Below, in pieces: positions 1 to 5,935 of a stretch of DNA of 9,073 nucleotides. Positions within the stretch are counted from its first letter, which is position 1, and each line of letters begins with the position of its first letter. Below the pieces are notes generated by a model, which saw only the letters and a program-made list of their open reading frames with translations, was not told the DNA's origin and searched no databases. Source of the stretch: an uncultured Lachnospiraceae bacterium (GTDB lineage Bacteria > Bacillota > Clostridia > Lachnospirales > Lachnospiraceae); NCBI GenBank assembly GCA_947003375.1, contig CAMQOJ010000149.1, positions 1 through 9,073 on the forward strand, read 5' to 3'. A program made the translations under genes and the position numbers.

Positions 1-849
1 GGATATCATATTGAAATAAGTGAGAAAAGCCAGGATGACCCCGGGCTTGGTGACGCCCCCGTTGACCCTGACAGCGCCCACCACCACCACGATGGTCAGG
101 CCCACGTTCAGCACGAAAGTCATCAGGGGCCCCGGCAGGGCCATGACGATGCCCGCCCGGATGTCCTTTCCCGCCATCTGCTCATTGGCCTCCCCGAAGC
201 GGCGCATCTCGTAATCCTCTTTCGAGAGGGCCTTCACCACCCGGATGCCTGTGATGTTCTCCCGCATGATCCGCACGATGTCGTCCACGCACTGCTGCAC
301 CTTTTCATACAGCGGTATGCCCTTCCAGGACACGAACACCACCAACCCGATCATGATGGGCGCCAGGATGCACAGGACCGACGCCAGCCCCACGTCCATG
401 GTCAGCGTAATCGCGATGCCTCCTATCAGCAGGATGGGGGCGCGCACCCCCATGGCCTGGAAGCTGCGGATGAAGTTCTGCACATTGTAGGAATCCGAGG
501 TCATCCGGGAATTCAGTGACGGCAGGCCGAATTCATCTACCTGGTTCCCCGATAATCCCAGGGACTTCCAGAACAGATCCCTGCGGATTTCATAGATGCT
601 CTCCTTGGCCACCTTGGTGGACATCCGGTTGGCCTTCACATTGGTCTGGCGCACGAAGACGGCCAGCACGATCATCACCGCGCCCCAGCCGAAAATCAGC
701 GCCCTGCTCTGCCTGGGCACCACATCGTCCACCATATGCTCCAGGACGTAAGGGAGCATCAGCTCCCCCAGGGCGGCGATGGACTTGATCGTCATGGCCG
801 CCGCTATCATTCCGCGGTATTTCTTCAGATAAGAAAATATGAATCTCAT
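1..849 (-). CDS. ABC exporter, transmembrane domain (3' part missing)
   Basis: N-terminal 283 residues of an ABC-type exporter half-transporter; the frame is open to the window edge, so the nucleotide-binding domain lies outside. The visible part is the six-helix exporter membrane domain (ABC_membrane type). It starts MRFIFSYLKKYRG, has hydrophobic segments near residues 12-35, 50-65, 135-180 and 245-280, and contains the coupling-region signature ENITGIRVVKALSKEDYE followed by RFGEANE, typical of exporters that work as dimers with a fused C-terminal ATPase. A SLNSRMTSD stretch matches the usual 'SRLTSDT' coupling segment. Start: ATG at 849, preceded by AAGGTGG (856-862) at 6 nt. It lies downstream of truA across a 168-nt hairpin-rich gap. 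Such half-transporters often come as heterodimer pairs; no partner is visible upstream, so one may follow beyond the left edge. Substrate cannot be told; drug or peptide export is typical of the family. Confidence 0.9.
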   Translation of the reverse strand, partial: MRFIFSYLKKYRGMIAAAMTIKSIAALGELMLPYVLEHMVDDVVPRQSRALIFGWGAVMIVLAVFVRQTNVKANRMSTKVAKESIYEIRRDLFWKSLGLSGNQVDEFGLPSLNSRMTSDSYNVQNFIRSFQAMGVRAPILLIGGIAITLTMDVGLASVLCILAPIMIGLVVFVSWKGIPLYEKVQQCVDDIVRIMRENITGIRVVKALSKEDYEMRRFGEANEQMAGKDIRAGIVMALPGPLMTFVLNVGLTIVVVVGAVRVNGGVTKPGVILAFLTYFNMIS

Positions 850-884
850 GCTTTTCCACCTTGCGCGCTCCGGCGCACATATCA

Positions 885-920
885 GTCAACACCCCCGCTG
901 CAAGCAGCGCGGTTGTTGAC
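885..920. repeat. Inverted repeat / hairpin in ABC exporter leader
   Basis: Arms GTCAACA (885-891) and TGTTGAC (914-920) are perfectly complementary over 7 bp. Inside them the pairing continues with two mismatches through CC/GG and C/G to the inner stem GCTG/CAGC with a 4-nt loop. The helix is therefore about 14 bp in a 36-nt element. There is no T-run on either side, which argues against a standard rho-independent terminator. Confidence 0.7.
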
Positions 921-924
921 CCTC

Positions 925-958
925 GCGGCATTCGCCAAATGGATACTGGCGCATCCGC
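925..958. repeat. Second inverted repeat next to the first
   Basis: Outer arms GCGG (925-928) and CCGC (955-958) and inner arms CGCCA (933-937) and TGGCG (947-951) pair perfectly, separated by a slightly unequal internal loop (4 nt against 3 nt). It lies 4 nt from the 885-920 hairpin, giving a two-stem unit. Confidence 0.6.
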
Positions 959-1017
959 TTGGCTCATTGCCCGCGGGAATCAAAACTCTGAAAACCCGCT
1001 TCTTCCCAATTCATCCC

Positions 1018-1755
1018 CTAGTTATAATCCACGTCCATCAGGCAAAGCCCCGCCGCCGGGGCCGTAGGGCCCGCCTTCTGCCGCACGAAGCCCGTGAGGG
1101 ATTCCTTTACCTCATCCAGGGTGATGTTTCCGTAGCCCACCTCCAGGAGAGTCCCCACCATGACGCGCACCATGTTCTGGAGGAACCCGTTGCCGTGGAA
1201 GGTGAAGTACAGATACTCCCCCTCCCGTTTGATTTCGATGCTGTCCACATTCCGCACCGTGGATTTCTTCATCCTGGGGTTCACGCAGAAATTCCGGAAG
1301 TCGTGCTCCCCCTGCAAAAGCTCCGCGGCCTGGCGCATCTTCGCAAGGTCAGGCCGCTCGTCCAGCCTGACGCAGTATTTCCTGTCGAACACGGACTTCA
1401 CAGGCCCGTCCTGGCAGGTGTACCGATAGGTCTTGCCCGTGGTGTTGTACCGGGCGTGGAACCTGTCCGCGGCCTCCCTGACCTCCCGCACAGCGATGTC
1501 GTCCGGCAGGTAGCGGTTCATGTAATCCCGGATCTCCTCGCAGCTCATCTCCGTCTCCATCCAGGCGTTGGCCACCATGCCTTTGGCGTGGACCCCCGCA
1601 TCGGTGCGCCCCGCCCCGATGACCTCCGTCTCCTTCCCGCACATCAGCCCCAGCACATGCTCCAGCTTCCCCTGGATAGTGTTCTTCTCCGGCTGGCGCT
1701 GCCATCCAGAGTAGCGGCTCCCATCGTATTCCAATAAAAATTTAAAATTCTTCAT
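1018..1755 (-). CDS. truA: tRNA pseudouridine(38-40) synthase TruA
   Basis: Converts uridine to pseudouridine at positions 38-40 of the tRNA anticodon stem-loop; a soluble cytoplasmic enzyme needing no cofactor. The 245-residue product has the normal bacterial TruA length. The N-terminal YDGSRYSGWQRQP (residues 10-22) and the catalytic motif GAGRTDAGVHA (47-57), with Asp52 as the expected nucleophile, are intact. The C-terminal half carries the usual FHGNGFLQNMVRVMVGTLLEVG segment and ends soon after the conserved APAAGLCL stretch. Start: ATG at 1755, preceded by AGGAGAGG (1765-1772) at 9 nt, under a strong candidate promoter at 1829-1857. In many Clostridia truA follows ribosomal-protein and energy-coupling transporter genes; here it stands alone, divergent from a MATE pump. 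Nothing suggests truncation. Confidence 0.97.
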   Translation of the reverse strand: MKNFKFLLEYDGSRYSGWQRQPEKNTIQGKLEHVLGLMCGKETEVIGAGRTDAGVHAKGMVANAWMETEMSCEEIRDYMNRYLPDDIAVREVREAADRFHARYNTTGKTYRYTCQDGPVKSVFDRKYCVRLDERPDLAKMRQAAELLQGEHDFRNFCVNPRMKKSTVRNVDSIEIKREGEYLYFTFHGNGFLQNMVRVMVGTLLEVGYGNITLDEVKESLTGFVRQKAGPTAPAAGLCLMDVDYN

Positions 1756-1825
1756 CCGTTCTGTCCTCTCCTGTCTTGCAAAATGTACTCCGAATCTGAT
1801 AAGATGGTGGATATGTCATCATATA

Positions 1826-1853
1826 TTGATTATAAGGTAAGATGCCACATAAA
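1826..1853 (+). promoter_or_regulatory. Weak candidate promoter for the MATE gene
   Basis: TTGATT (1826-1831), 16 nt, then CATAAA (1848-1853): each box matches the consensus at four of six positions. The TTGATT overlaps the -10 box of the opposing truA promoter, so the two would compete for polymerase. The leader to the MATE start would be roughly 95 nt and includes a small GC-rich dyad around 1904-1914. No better plus-strand pair was found in the gap. Confidence 0.35.
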
Positions 1854-1857
1854 GCAA
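1829..1857 (-). promoter_or_regulatory. Sigma-70-type promoter for truA
   Basis: On the minus strand TTGCTT (1852-1857) is followed by exactly 17 nt and a perfect TATAAT (1829-1834). Expected start of transcription is near 1822, leaving a leader of about 67 nt before the truA ATG at 1755. Confidence 0.75.
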
Positions 1858-1942
1858 ACATAATCGTCCCGGCGGGAAATGTCAAGACCTAATTTGAAAA
1901 TATGCCCCGCGGGCCTCCAGAGCCATCGCCCAAATCCCAGAC

Positions 1943-1948
1943 AAGGAG
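1943..1948 (+). promoter_or_regulatory. Ribosome-binding site deciding the MATE start
   Basis: AAGGAG lies 8 nt before the ATG at 1957. The in-frame ATG at 1879 lacks comparable spacing and would add 26 residues that do not look like a MATE N terminus. Confidence 0.85.
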
Positions 1949-1956
1949 CCCCAGAC

Positions 1957-3294
1957 ATGAAAAACGACTACCTCACACAGAAAAAGCCTCTCAGCGCCCT
2001 GATCGTCTTCGCCCTGCCCATGATCGTAGGCAATCTCTTCCAGCAGACCTATACCATGGCCGACTCCGCCATCGTGGGCCGCCTGGTGGGGGAGGACGCC
2101 CTGGCCGCCGTGGGGGCCAGCTACGCCCTCACCAATGTCTTCATCTGCATCGCCGTGGGCGGAGGCGTGGGGGCTTCCGTCATCGTCAGCAGACACTTCG
2201 GCGCGAAGGAGTACAGCAGGATGAAGCTGGCCGTGTCCACAGCCTTCCTGACCTTCCTGGCCGTCAGCATCCTGCTGGCCGCATTCGGGCTGGCCTTCTG
2301 CCGCCAGATCATGCTGGCGCTGCATACGCCCCCGGAGGTGCTGGACATGGCGGTGCAGTACCTGGGCATCTACTTCTGCGGTCTGCCCTTCCTGTTCATG
2401 TACAATGTGATCTCCTCCATGTTCAACGCCCTGGGGAAGTCCAGGATCCCGCTGTGCTTCCTGGTCTTCTCCTCCCTGTTCAACATCGGGCTGGACCTGG
2501 TTTTGGTACAGCGGTTCCGCCTGGGCGTGGCCGGGGTGGCATGGGCCACGCTGATCGCCCAGGGCCTCTCCGCCCTGCTGTCCTTCGCGGTATTCCTCTA
2601 TGTGCAAAAAAAGCTGGAGTGCGGGAAGACAGGCATCTTTGACAAAAAAGAGCTGGCGGACATGACCCGGATCGCCCTGCCCTCCATCCTCCAGCAGTCC
2701 ATCATCTCCATCGGCATGATGCTGGTGCAGTCCGTGGTGAACGGCTTCGGCCCCCAGGCCCTGGCCGGCTTCTCCGCGGGCATCCGGGTGGAGTCCATCT
2801 GCGTGGTGCCCATGGCCGCCATCGGCAACGCCATGTCCTCCTACACCGCCCAGAACTTGGGGGCAAAAAAAGAAGACCGCATCGTAACAGGATACCATGC
2901 GGCCAATCTGATGGTCATATTCTGCGCTCTTGTGATCTGCCTGGCCCTGGAGCTGTTCCACAGCCCGATGATCGCATTCTTCCTGGGTAGCGAGGGCACG
3001 GAGACTGCCATGGCAACAGGCAACGACTACCTTGTCTTCATGGGATGGTTCTTCTGCCTCATCGGCTTCAAGATGGCCGTGGACGGGCTGCTGCGGGGCG
3101 CGGGGGACATGAGGATGTTCACCATCGCCAACCTGGCCAACCTGTTCTTCAGGGTGGCAGCCTCCATTTCCCTGGCCCCTGTCCTGGGCATCGAGATGGT
3201 GTGGGTCACGGTGCCCGTGGGGTGGCTGATTAACTGGGCCATCTCCTTTGCCCGGTATCGCACGGGGAAGTGGCGGCAGATTACGCCAGGCTGA
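1957..3294 (+). CDS. MATE family multidrug efflux transporter
   Basis: Integral membrane antiporter of the multidrug and toxin extrusion family, expected to export cationic or amphipathic compounds in exchange for Na+ or H+. The 445 residues suit a 12-helix MATE protein. The two-fold internal repeat is visible: ALPMIVGNLFQQTYTMADS near residues 19-37, and a matching ALPSILQQSIISIGMML from about 240, each followed by an 'ALAA.GAS/ALAGFSAG' turn. FNALGKSRIP, in the loop between TM5 and TM6, is also typical, as is DGLLRGAGDMR in the second half. Start chosen at 1957 from the AAGGAG site rather than the longer 1879 reading. It is the only plus-strand gene here, divergent from truA and convergent with the nucleoside hydrolase gene. 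Substrate cannot be inferred. Very GC-rich, like truA. Confidence 0.93.
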   Translation: MKNDYLTQKKPLSALIVFALPMIVGNLFQQTYTMADSAIVGRLVGEDALAAVGASYALTNVFICIAVGGGVGASVIVSRHFGAKEYSRMKLAVSTAFLTFLAVSILLAAFGLAFCRQIMLALHTPPEVLDMAVQYLGIYFCGLPFLFMYNVISSMFNALGKSRIPLCFLVFSSLFNIGLDLVLVQRFRLGVAGVAWATLIAQGLSALLSFAVFLYVQKKLECGKTGIFDKKELADMTRIALPSILQQSIISIGMMLVQSVVNGFGPQALAGFSAGIRVESICVVPMAAIGNAMSSYTAQNLGAKKEDRIVTGYHAANLMVIFCALVICLALELFHSPMIAFFLGSEGTETAMATGNDYLVFMGWFFCLIGFKMAVDGLLRGAGDMRMFTIANLANLFFRVAASISLAPVLGIEMVWVTVPVGWLINWAISFARYRTGKWRQITPG

Positions 3295-3337
3295 CGGGCC
3301 ATGTCAGTGCCGACTGCCCGCTTCCTGCCCGCAAAGC

Positions 3338-3365
3338 CTTCCGAATATCCCCAATCGCCCGGAAG
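3338..3365. terminator. Weak dyad between convergent genes
   Basis: CTTCCG (3338-3343) and CGGAAG (3360-3365) form a 6-bp stem with a 16-nt loop in the 71-nt gap between the MATE stop and the nucleoside hydrolase stop. The position would suit a bidirectional terminator, but there is no T-run and the loop is large. Confidence 0.25.
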
Positions 3366-4307
3366 CTATCTGCGCAGCTTCTCGAACAGATCCCCGATTA
3401 GCCTGTCCCGATTCACATGATAGACATACCGGATGAAATGCCTGGTATTGTCAAAGGCGTACTTTCCGTCATACTCCGGGATCGGGCTGTGGATCAGGTA
3501 GTCCTGCATGAAGTCCCCGTCCAGGAGCCAGGCCACGGCGGTCACGTCCCAGATGACCCTCGACCAGAACCTGCCCGCATCCAGCAGGGTCACTTCGTCC
3601 AGCACATGCTCCAGGAGATAGTCGCACAGCCTGTTCCTGCCCTTAAGATGGTATTCCAGCTCCGGCCCCGTGGCGGCGAATTCCGAGACCACGCCCATGC
3701 AGGGAAGCTGCACCAGGGGAACGCCGCAGCCAAAGACGATCCTGGCGGCCGCGATGTCCTGCACCATGTTGAACTCCTCCGTGTCCGGCCAGCTCAGCGC
3801 ATGTCCCCCCAGCCATACCACCACTATGCGGCCTGTGATCTCCGGGTTCAGGAGGATGGCGGAGGCGATGTTGGTGATCGCGCCTATGCTGATCACGTAC
3901 AGCGGATTCTCGGCAGAATACTGCATGGCCCGCTCTGCCAGGTCCTTTGCCGCGTCCGATATTACAGGTTCGTCTTCGCCCTGCAGGTAACCCATGGAGC
4001 CCCTGTAGGTCACCTCCTTCAGCTCCTCGGCCTCCAGCAAGGTGAGCACCTTCAGGATTTCCTGGTAGCTCCTCTCCATGCCGTCCGCGGGGCCTGTGGA
4101 GTGATGGTTCGAAAAGGGCGCGGCGTAGATGGCCTTCACTTCCAGCTTTTCCACTGACCTGACCATATAGGACAGGGCGAACTGGTCGTCTATCTCGTTG
4201 TAGGTATCCGTATCCAGGATGACGTCTATTTTTCCCGCGGGCCTTTCCAGCCGCCTCACCATTTCCGCATCGGATACTCTGTTCCATTTGGGAGCAGCGT
4301 TCATCAT
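3366..4307 (-). CDS. Nucleoside hydrolase (IUNH) family protein with variant active site
   Basis: Member of the inosine-uridine nucleoside hydrolase family, which uses Ca2+ to split the N-glycosidic bond of nucleosides. Of 313 residues, the N-terminal Asp cluster is DTDTYNEIDDQFAL (32-45), equivalent to the classical DTDPGxDDxxAL but longer by two residues. GAITN (142-146) corresponds to GPLTN, and EFNMVQDIAAARIVF (178-192) to the AEFNxxxDPEAA segment. Near the C terminus IWDVTAVA (252-259) stands where classical enzymes have H-D-P-x-A-V-A: the Asp is kept (254) but the catalytic His is Trp253. Substrate may therefore differ from plain nucleosides. Start: ATG at 4307, preceded by AGGAGG (4316-4321) at 8 nt; the next codon is also ATG but is less well spaced. 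It lies 71 nt after the ATPase gene with no terminator between, so co-transcription is possible. Confidence 0.85.
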   Translation of the reverse strand: MMNAAPKWNRVSDAEMVRRLERPAGKIDVILDTDTYNEIDDQFALSYMVRSVEKLEVKAIYAAPFSNHHSTGPADGMERSYQEILKVLTLLEAEELKEVTYRGSMGYLQGEDEPVISDAAKDLAERAMQYSAENPLYVISIGAITNIASAILLNPEITGRIVVVWLGGHALSWPDTEEFNMVQDIAAARIVFGCGVPLVQLPCMGVVSEFAATGPELEYHLKGRNRLCDYLLEHVLDEVTLLDAGRFWSRVIWDVTAVAWLLDGDFMQDYLIHSPIPEYDGKYAFDNTRHFIRYVYHVNRDRLIGDLFEKLRR

Positions 4308-4378
4308 GTTGGTATCCTCCTAAATCTCGTGTTGGTTTTTGTGGTTCGCGATTCCCCTAAGGCCATGGCAGGGAGAGC
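4308..4378 (-). other. Short gap between ATPase and nucleoside hydrolase genes
   Basis: The 71 nt hold a strong Shine-Dalgarno (4316-4321) but neither a hairpin with T-run nor a recognisable promoter. This allows read-through from the DUF4869-ATPase unit into the nucleoside hydrolase gene. Confidence 0.4.
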
Positions 4379-5365
4379 TTACACCGAGTTATCTTTAAAC
4401 TTTATGGAAGGAATCTGCCCCAGGACTTTATCGATATTTCCCCTCCTCCGAAAAAAAGGAGGCAACCTGCCCTGTTTGTTGTATCTGGTCGTGACTGGGG
4501 TCTCCTCCGTCAGTTTCTCCAGCAGATGCGTGAAGAATCTCTCCCAACTGAAGAATTCACTGCTTTCGATGTATTTACAGGGACTTTTCAGTATATCCTT
4601 CAGTCCCCTTTCCTTAAGTATGCCAGAAGCTAACAACAGCCACTCAAAAGATTCCGGCAGGTATAGCACATAGTTGCTGAATTCTTTCAGATACTCACAT
4701 GTCTCCCGCATCTTTGAGCCATATGCTGCGCCGTCCGCAATAATCAGGACAGCGTCTCCAGGCCTGCTGTATATATAATCTGTAATCTTGTCCCTGCCAT
4801 GAGCCGATATGCAGGCTATCCCCAAAGGTGCGCAGACTTCAGAGAAAAAATCATGTCCGGCATTGGAATCCTCTGTTATGACCAATGTAGGGTTTATCTC
4901 GGTACTGTGGGCAAATTCTCCATACAGGCGATACATGGAATTGTATACAGGAACATTTTCCGCCATTTTCCCATTGGACCTTATACCATATATTTCATTT
5001 ACGCTTATAGGGAGTGAGCCTAAAGCCTCCCTTGTAACGATGACATAATAATTGTCGGAAGCTTTGGCAGCTCTTGCGAAATCATTGGATTTCACGAAAG
5101 CATTGCCCTCATCTATGAATACTATGGTATCATGTACGCCATCCAGCAGCTTGTACCAGTCCCTGCCGCCCAATGGCATACATACTCTGTCACATTCCAG
5201 CTTCACGCCACTCTTGGAGCCCTGCTCATAAAATCTTCTGATAAGCCCCACCAAAGTCGTCTTGCCAGTCCCGCTGTCGCCCTGTATAATCGTGATGTTC
5301 CTGTTTATGGTAAAATCATATTTTATCCTTTTCGTGCTCACAGATATTCTATAGGCACCCTTCAT
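4379..5365 (-). CDS. P-loop ATPase of unknown function, partner of DUF4869 protein
   Basis: A 328-residue soluble protein that I cannot name. Residues 1-28 lead into a Walker A motif GDSGTGKT (29-36); TIVFIDE (80-86) fits Walker B with the catalytic Glu; YYVIVTRE (106-113) looks like a following strand with a sensor-like polar end. From about 160 a second region begins: LVITEDSNAGHDFF (161-174), a Gly-Arg-Asp-Lys-Ile stretch (190-194), and VLIIADGAAYGS (206-217), then YLPESFEWLLL. This order resembles Toprim domains fused to ATPases in OLD/DUF4435-type proteins, but the second Asp of the usual DxD is Ala213; this is inference. The C-terminal tail (about 295-328) is rich in Arg and Lys. Start: ATG at 5365 has AAGGGAG 7 nt away; the ATG at 5371 is only 1 nt from it. 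It overlaps the DUF4869 gene by 17 bp. GC content is visibly lower than in neighbours. Confidence 0.85.
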   Translation of the reverse strand: MKGAYRISVSTKRIKYDFTINRNITIIQGDSGTGKTTLVGLIRRFYEQGSKSGVKLECDRVCMPLGGRDWYKLLDGVHDTIVFIDEGNAFVKSNDFARAAKASDNYYVIVTREALGSLPISVNEIYGIRSNGKMAENVPVYNSMYRLYGEFAHSTEINPTLVITEDSNAGHDFFSEVCAPLGIACISAHGRDKITDYIYSRPGDAVLIIADGAAYGSKMRETCEYLKEFSNYVLYLPESFEWLLLASGILKERGLKDILKSPCKYIESSEFFSWERFFTHLLEKLTEETPVTTRYNKQGRLPPFFRRRGNIDKVLGQIPSIKFKDNSV

Positions 5366-5822
5366 CTGCATTCTCCCTTAAGAATCTGCTCGCCTGGGGA
5401 AGCAGTTCTGACATGTCCCGTACTGTCTGACAGCTATTGAGCACCATCACTTCCACGCCGAAGGGCTTCTCCCGGCCGAAATCCATGATATGCCTCAAGT
5501 TGATTGTGACATCCTTTATCTGGGCTATCTCCAGAATCCACTTCGCGCAATTGTCGCCGCAGGTAGACGCATTGAATATATTCTCCGGTTCAAAATACAT
5601 CAATAGCAGGGTCTTTGTCCCCCCTGCCAGGCTCACCGGAGGAATCTGGCCCAGCACAGGGCTTTCGATGCAATGGCTGCTCAGCACCTCTGATTTATCT
5701 ATGTCCTTGATTACCGCTTTCGCAAAGGTCGAAGTAATCCACGCATCCTCATATACTACATCAAAGTAATCGGATGTATTATATATCGCTTCCTCCATAT
5801 CTCCAAAATATATTTTCAGCAT
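5349..5822 (-). CDS. DUF4869 domain-containing protein
   Basis: A 157-residue protein recognised from memory as the DUF4869 family, common in gut Firmicutes and of unknown function. Hallmarks are the opening MLKIYFGDMEEAIYNTSDYF, the central SPVLGQIPPVSLAGGTKTL (54-72), the cysteine-containing NASTCGDNCAKWIL (84-97) and NLRHIMDFG (108-116). No signal peptide or membrane segment is visible, so it should be cytosolic. The two Cys four residues apart (88 and 92) could bind metal only with ligands from elsewhere; this is speculation. Start: ATG at 5822, with GGGGA (5830-5834) at 7 nt. An upstream in-frame ATG at 5897 would run through a strong hairpin and add 25 atypical residues. Its 3' end overlaps the ATPase gene by 17 bp, so both are probably made together, perhaps as subunits of one complex. 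Confidence 0.85.
   Translation of the reverse strand: MLKIYFGDMEEAIYNTSDYFDVVYEDAWITSTFAKAVIKDIDKSEVLSSHCIESPVLGQIPPVSLAGGTKTLLLMYFEPENIFNASTCGDNCAKWILEIAQIKDVTINLRHIMDFGREKPFGVEVMVLNSCQTVRDMSELLPQASRFLRENADEGCL
5373..5379 (-). promoter_or_regulatory. Ribosome-binding site of the ATPase gene inside the DUF4869 gene
   Basis: AAGGGAG lies within the last codons of the DUF4869 gene, 7 nt before the ATG at 5365. It excludes the ATG at 5371 by spacing and makes translational coupling of the two genes likely. Confidence 0.75.
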
Positions 5823-5882
5823 GATTCTTTCCCCATATACAATCCATATCAGCCCAGGCCCCGCTTCCGGAACTTCAGACAA

Positions 5883-5910
5883 TGCGCCAAAGCCCACAGG
5901 CCCTGGCGCA
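5883..5910 (-). terminator. Hairpin after the oxidoreductase gene
   Basis: A 12-bp stem with two G-U wobbles (arms 5883-5894 and 5899-5910) and a 4-nt loop, 25 nt beyond the stop codon of the oxidoreductase gene. On the minus strand it is followed by TTGTCTG, a weak T-run. It probably ends or attenuates the transcript and isolates the DUF4869-ATPase unit. The rest of the gap 5823-5935 shows no clear promoter. Confidence 0.5.
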
Positions 5911-5935
5911 CTGTATCACGTTCATCCCTGCGCCG

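Larger units (their letters stand above)
850..1017 (-). promoter_or_regulatory. Structured leader between truA and the ABC exporter
   Basis: No gene seen. Read on the minus strand, the gap holds two neighbouring inverted repeats (925-958, then 885-920; listed separately), small GC-rich dyads near 866-880, and the ribosome-binding site at 856-862. No convincing -35/-10 pair was found here. The hairpins could end truA transcription, control the exporter, or be a dispersed intergenic repeat; the sequence alone does not decide. Confidence 0.5.

Noticed and set aside
885..958. Rho-independent terminator for truA
   Set aside because: Stable stems, but no T-run follows on the minus strand, and they lie about 60-130 nt past the stop. 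Kept as inverted repeats only.
736..1737. 333-codon plus-strand open frame opposite truA
   Set aside because: Low-complexity His/Pro/Leu-rich translation running antisense to a complete truA; such mirror frames are common in GC-rich DNA. No ribosome-binding site or domain.
1879..1956. Longer start for the MATE protein
   Set aside because: The 26 extra residues are not MATE-like, and the AAGGAG at 1943-1948 fits the ATG at 1957.
1882..2961. 359-codon minus-strand open frame opposite the MATE gene
   Set aside because: Composition dominated by Gly, His, Gln and Asp, with no domain, opposite a clear membrane transporter.
5823..5897. Longer start for the DUF4869 protein
   Set aside because: The added 25 residues run into the 12-bp hairpin at 5883-5910; the family starts at MLKIYFGD, which has its own ribosome-binding site.
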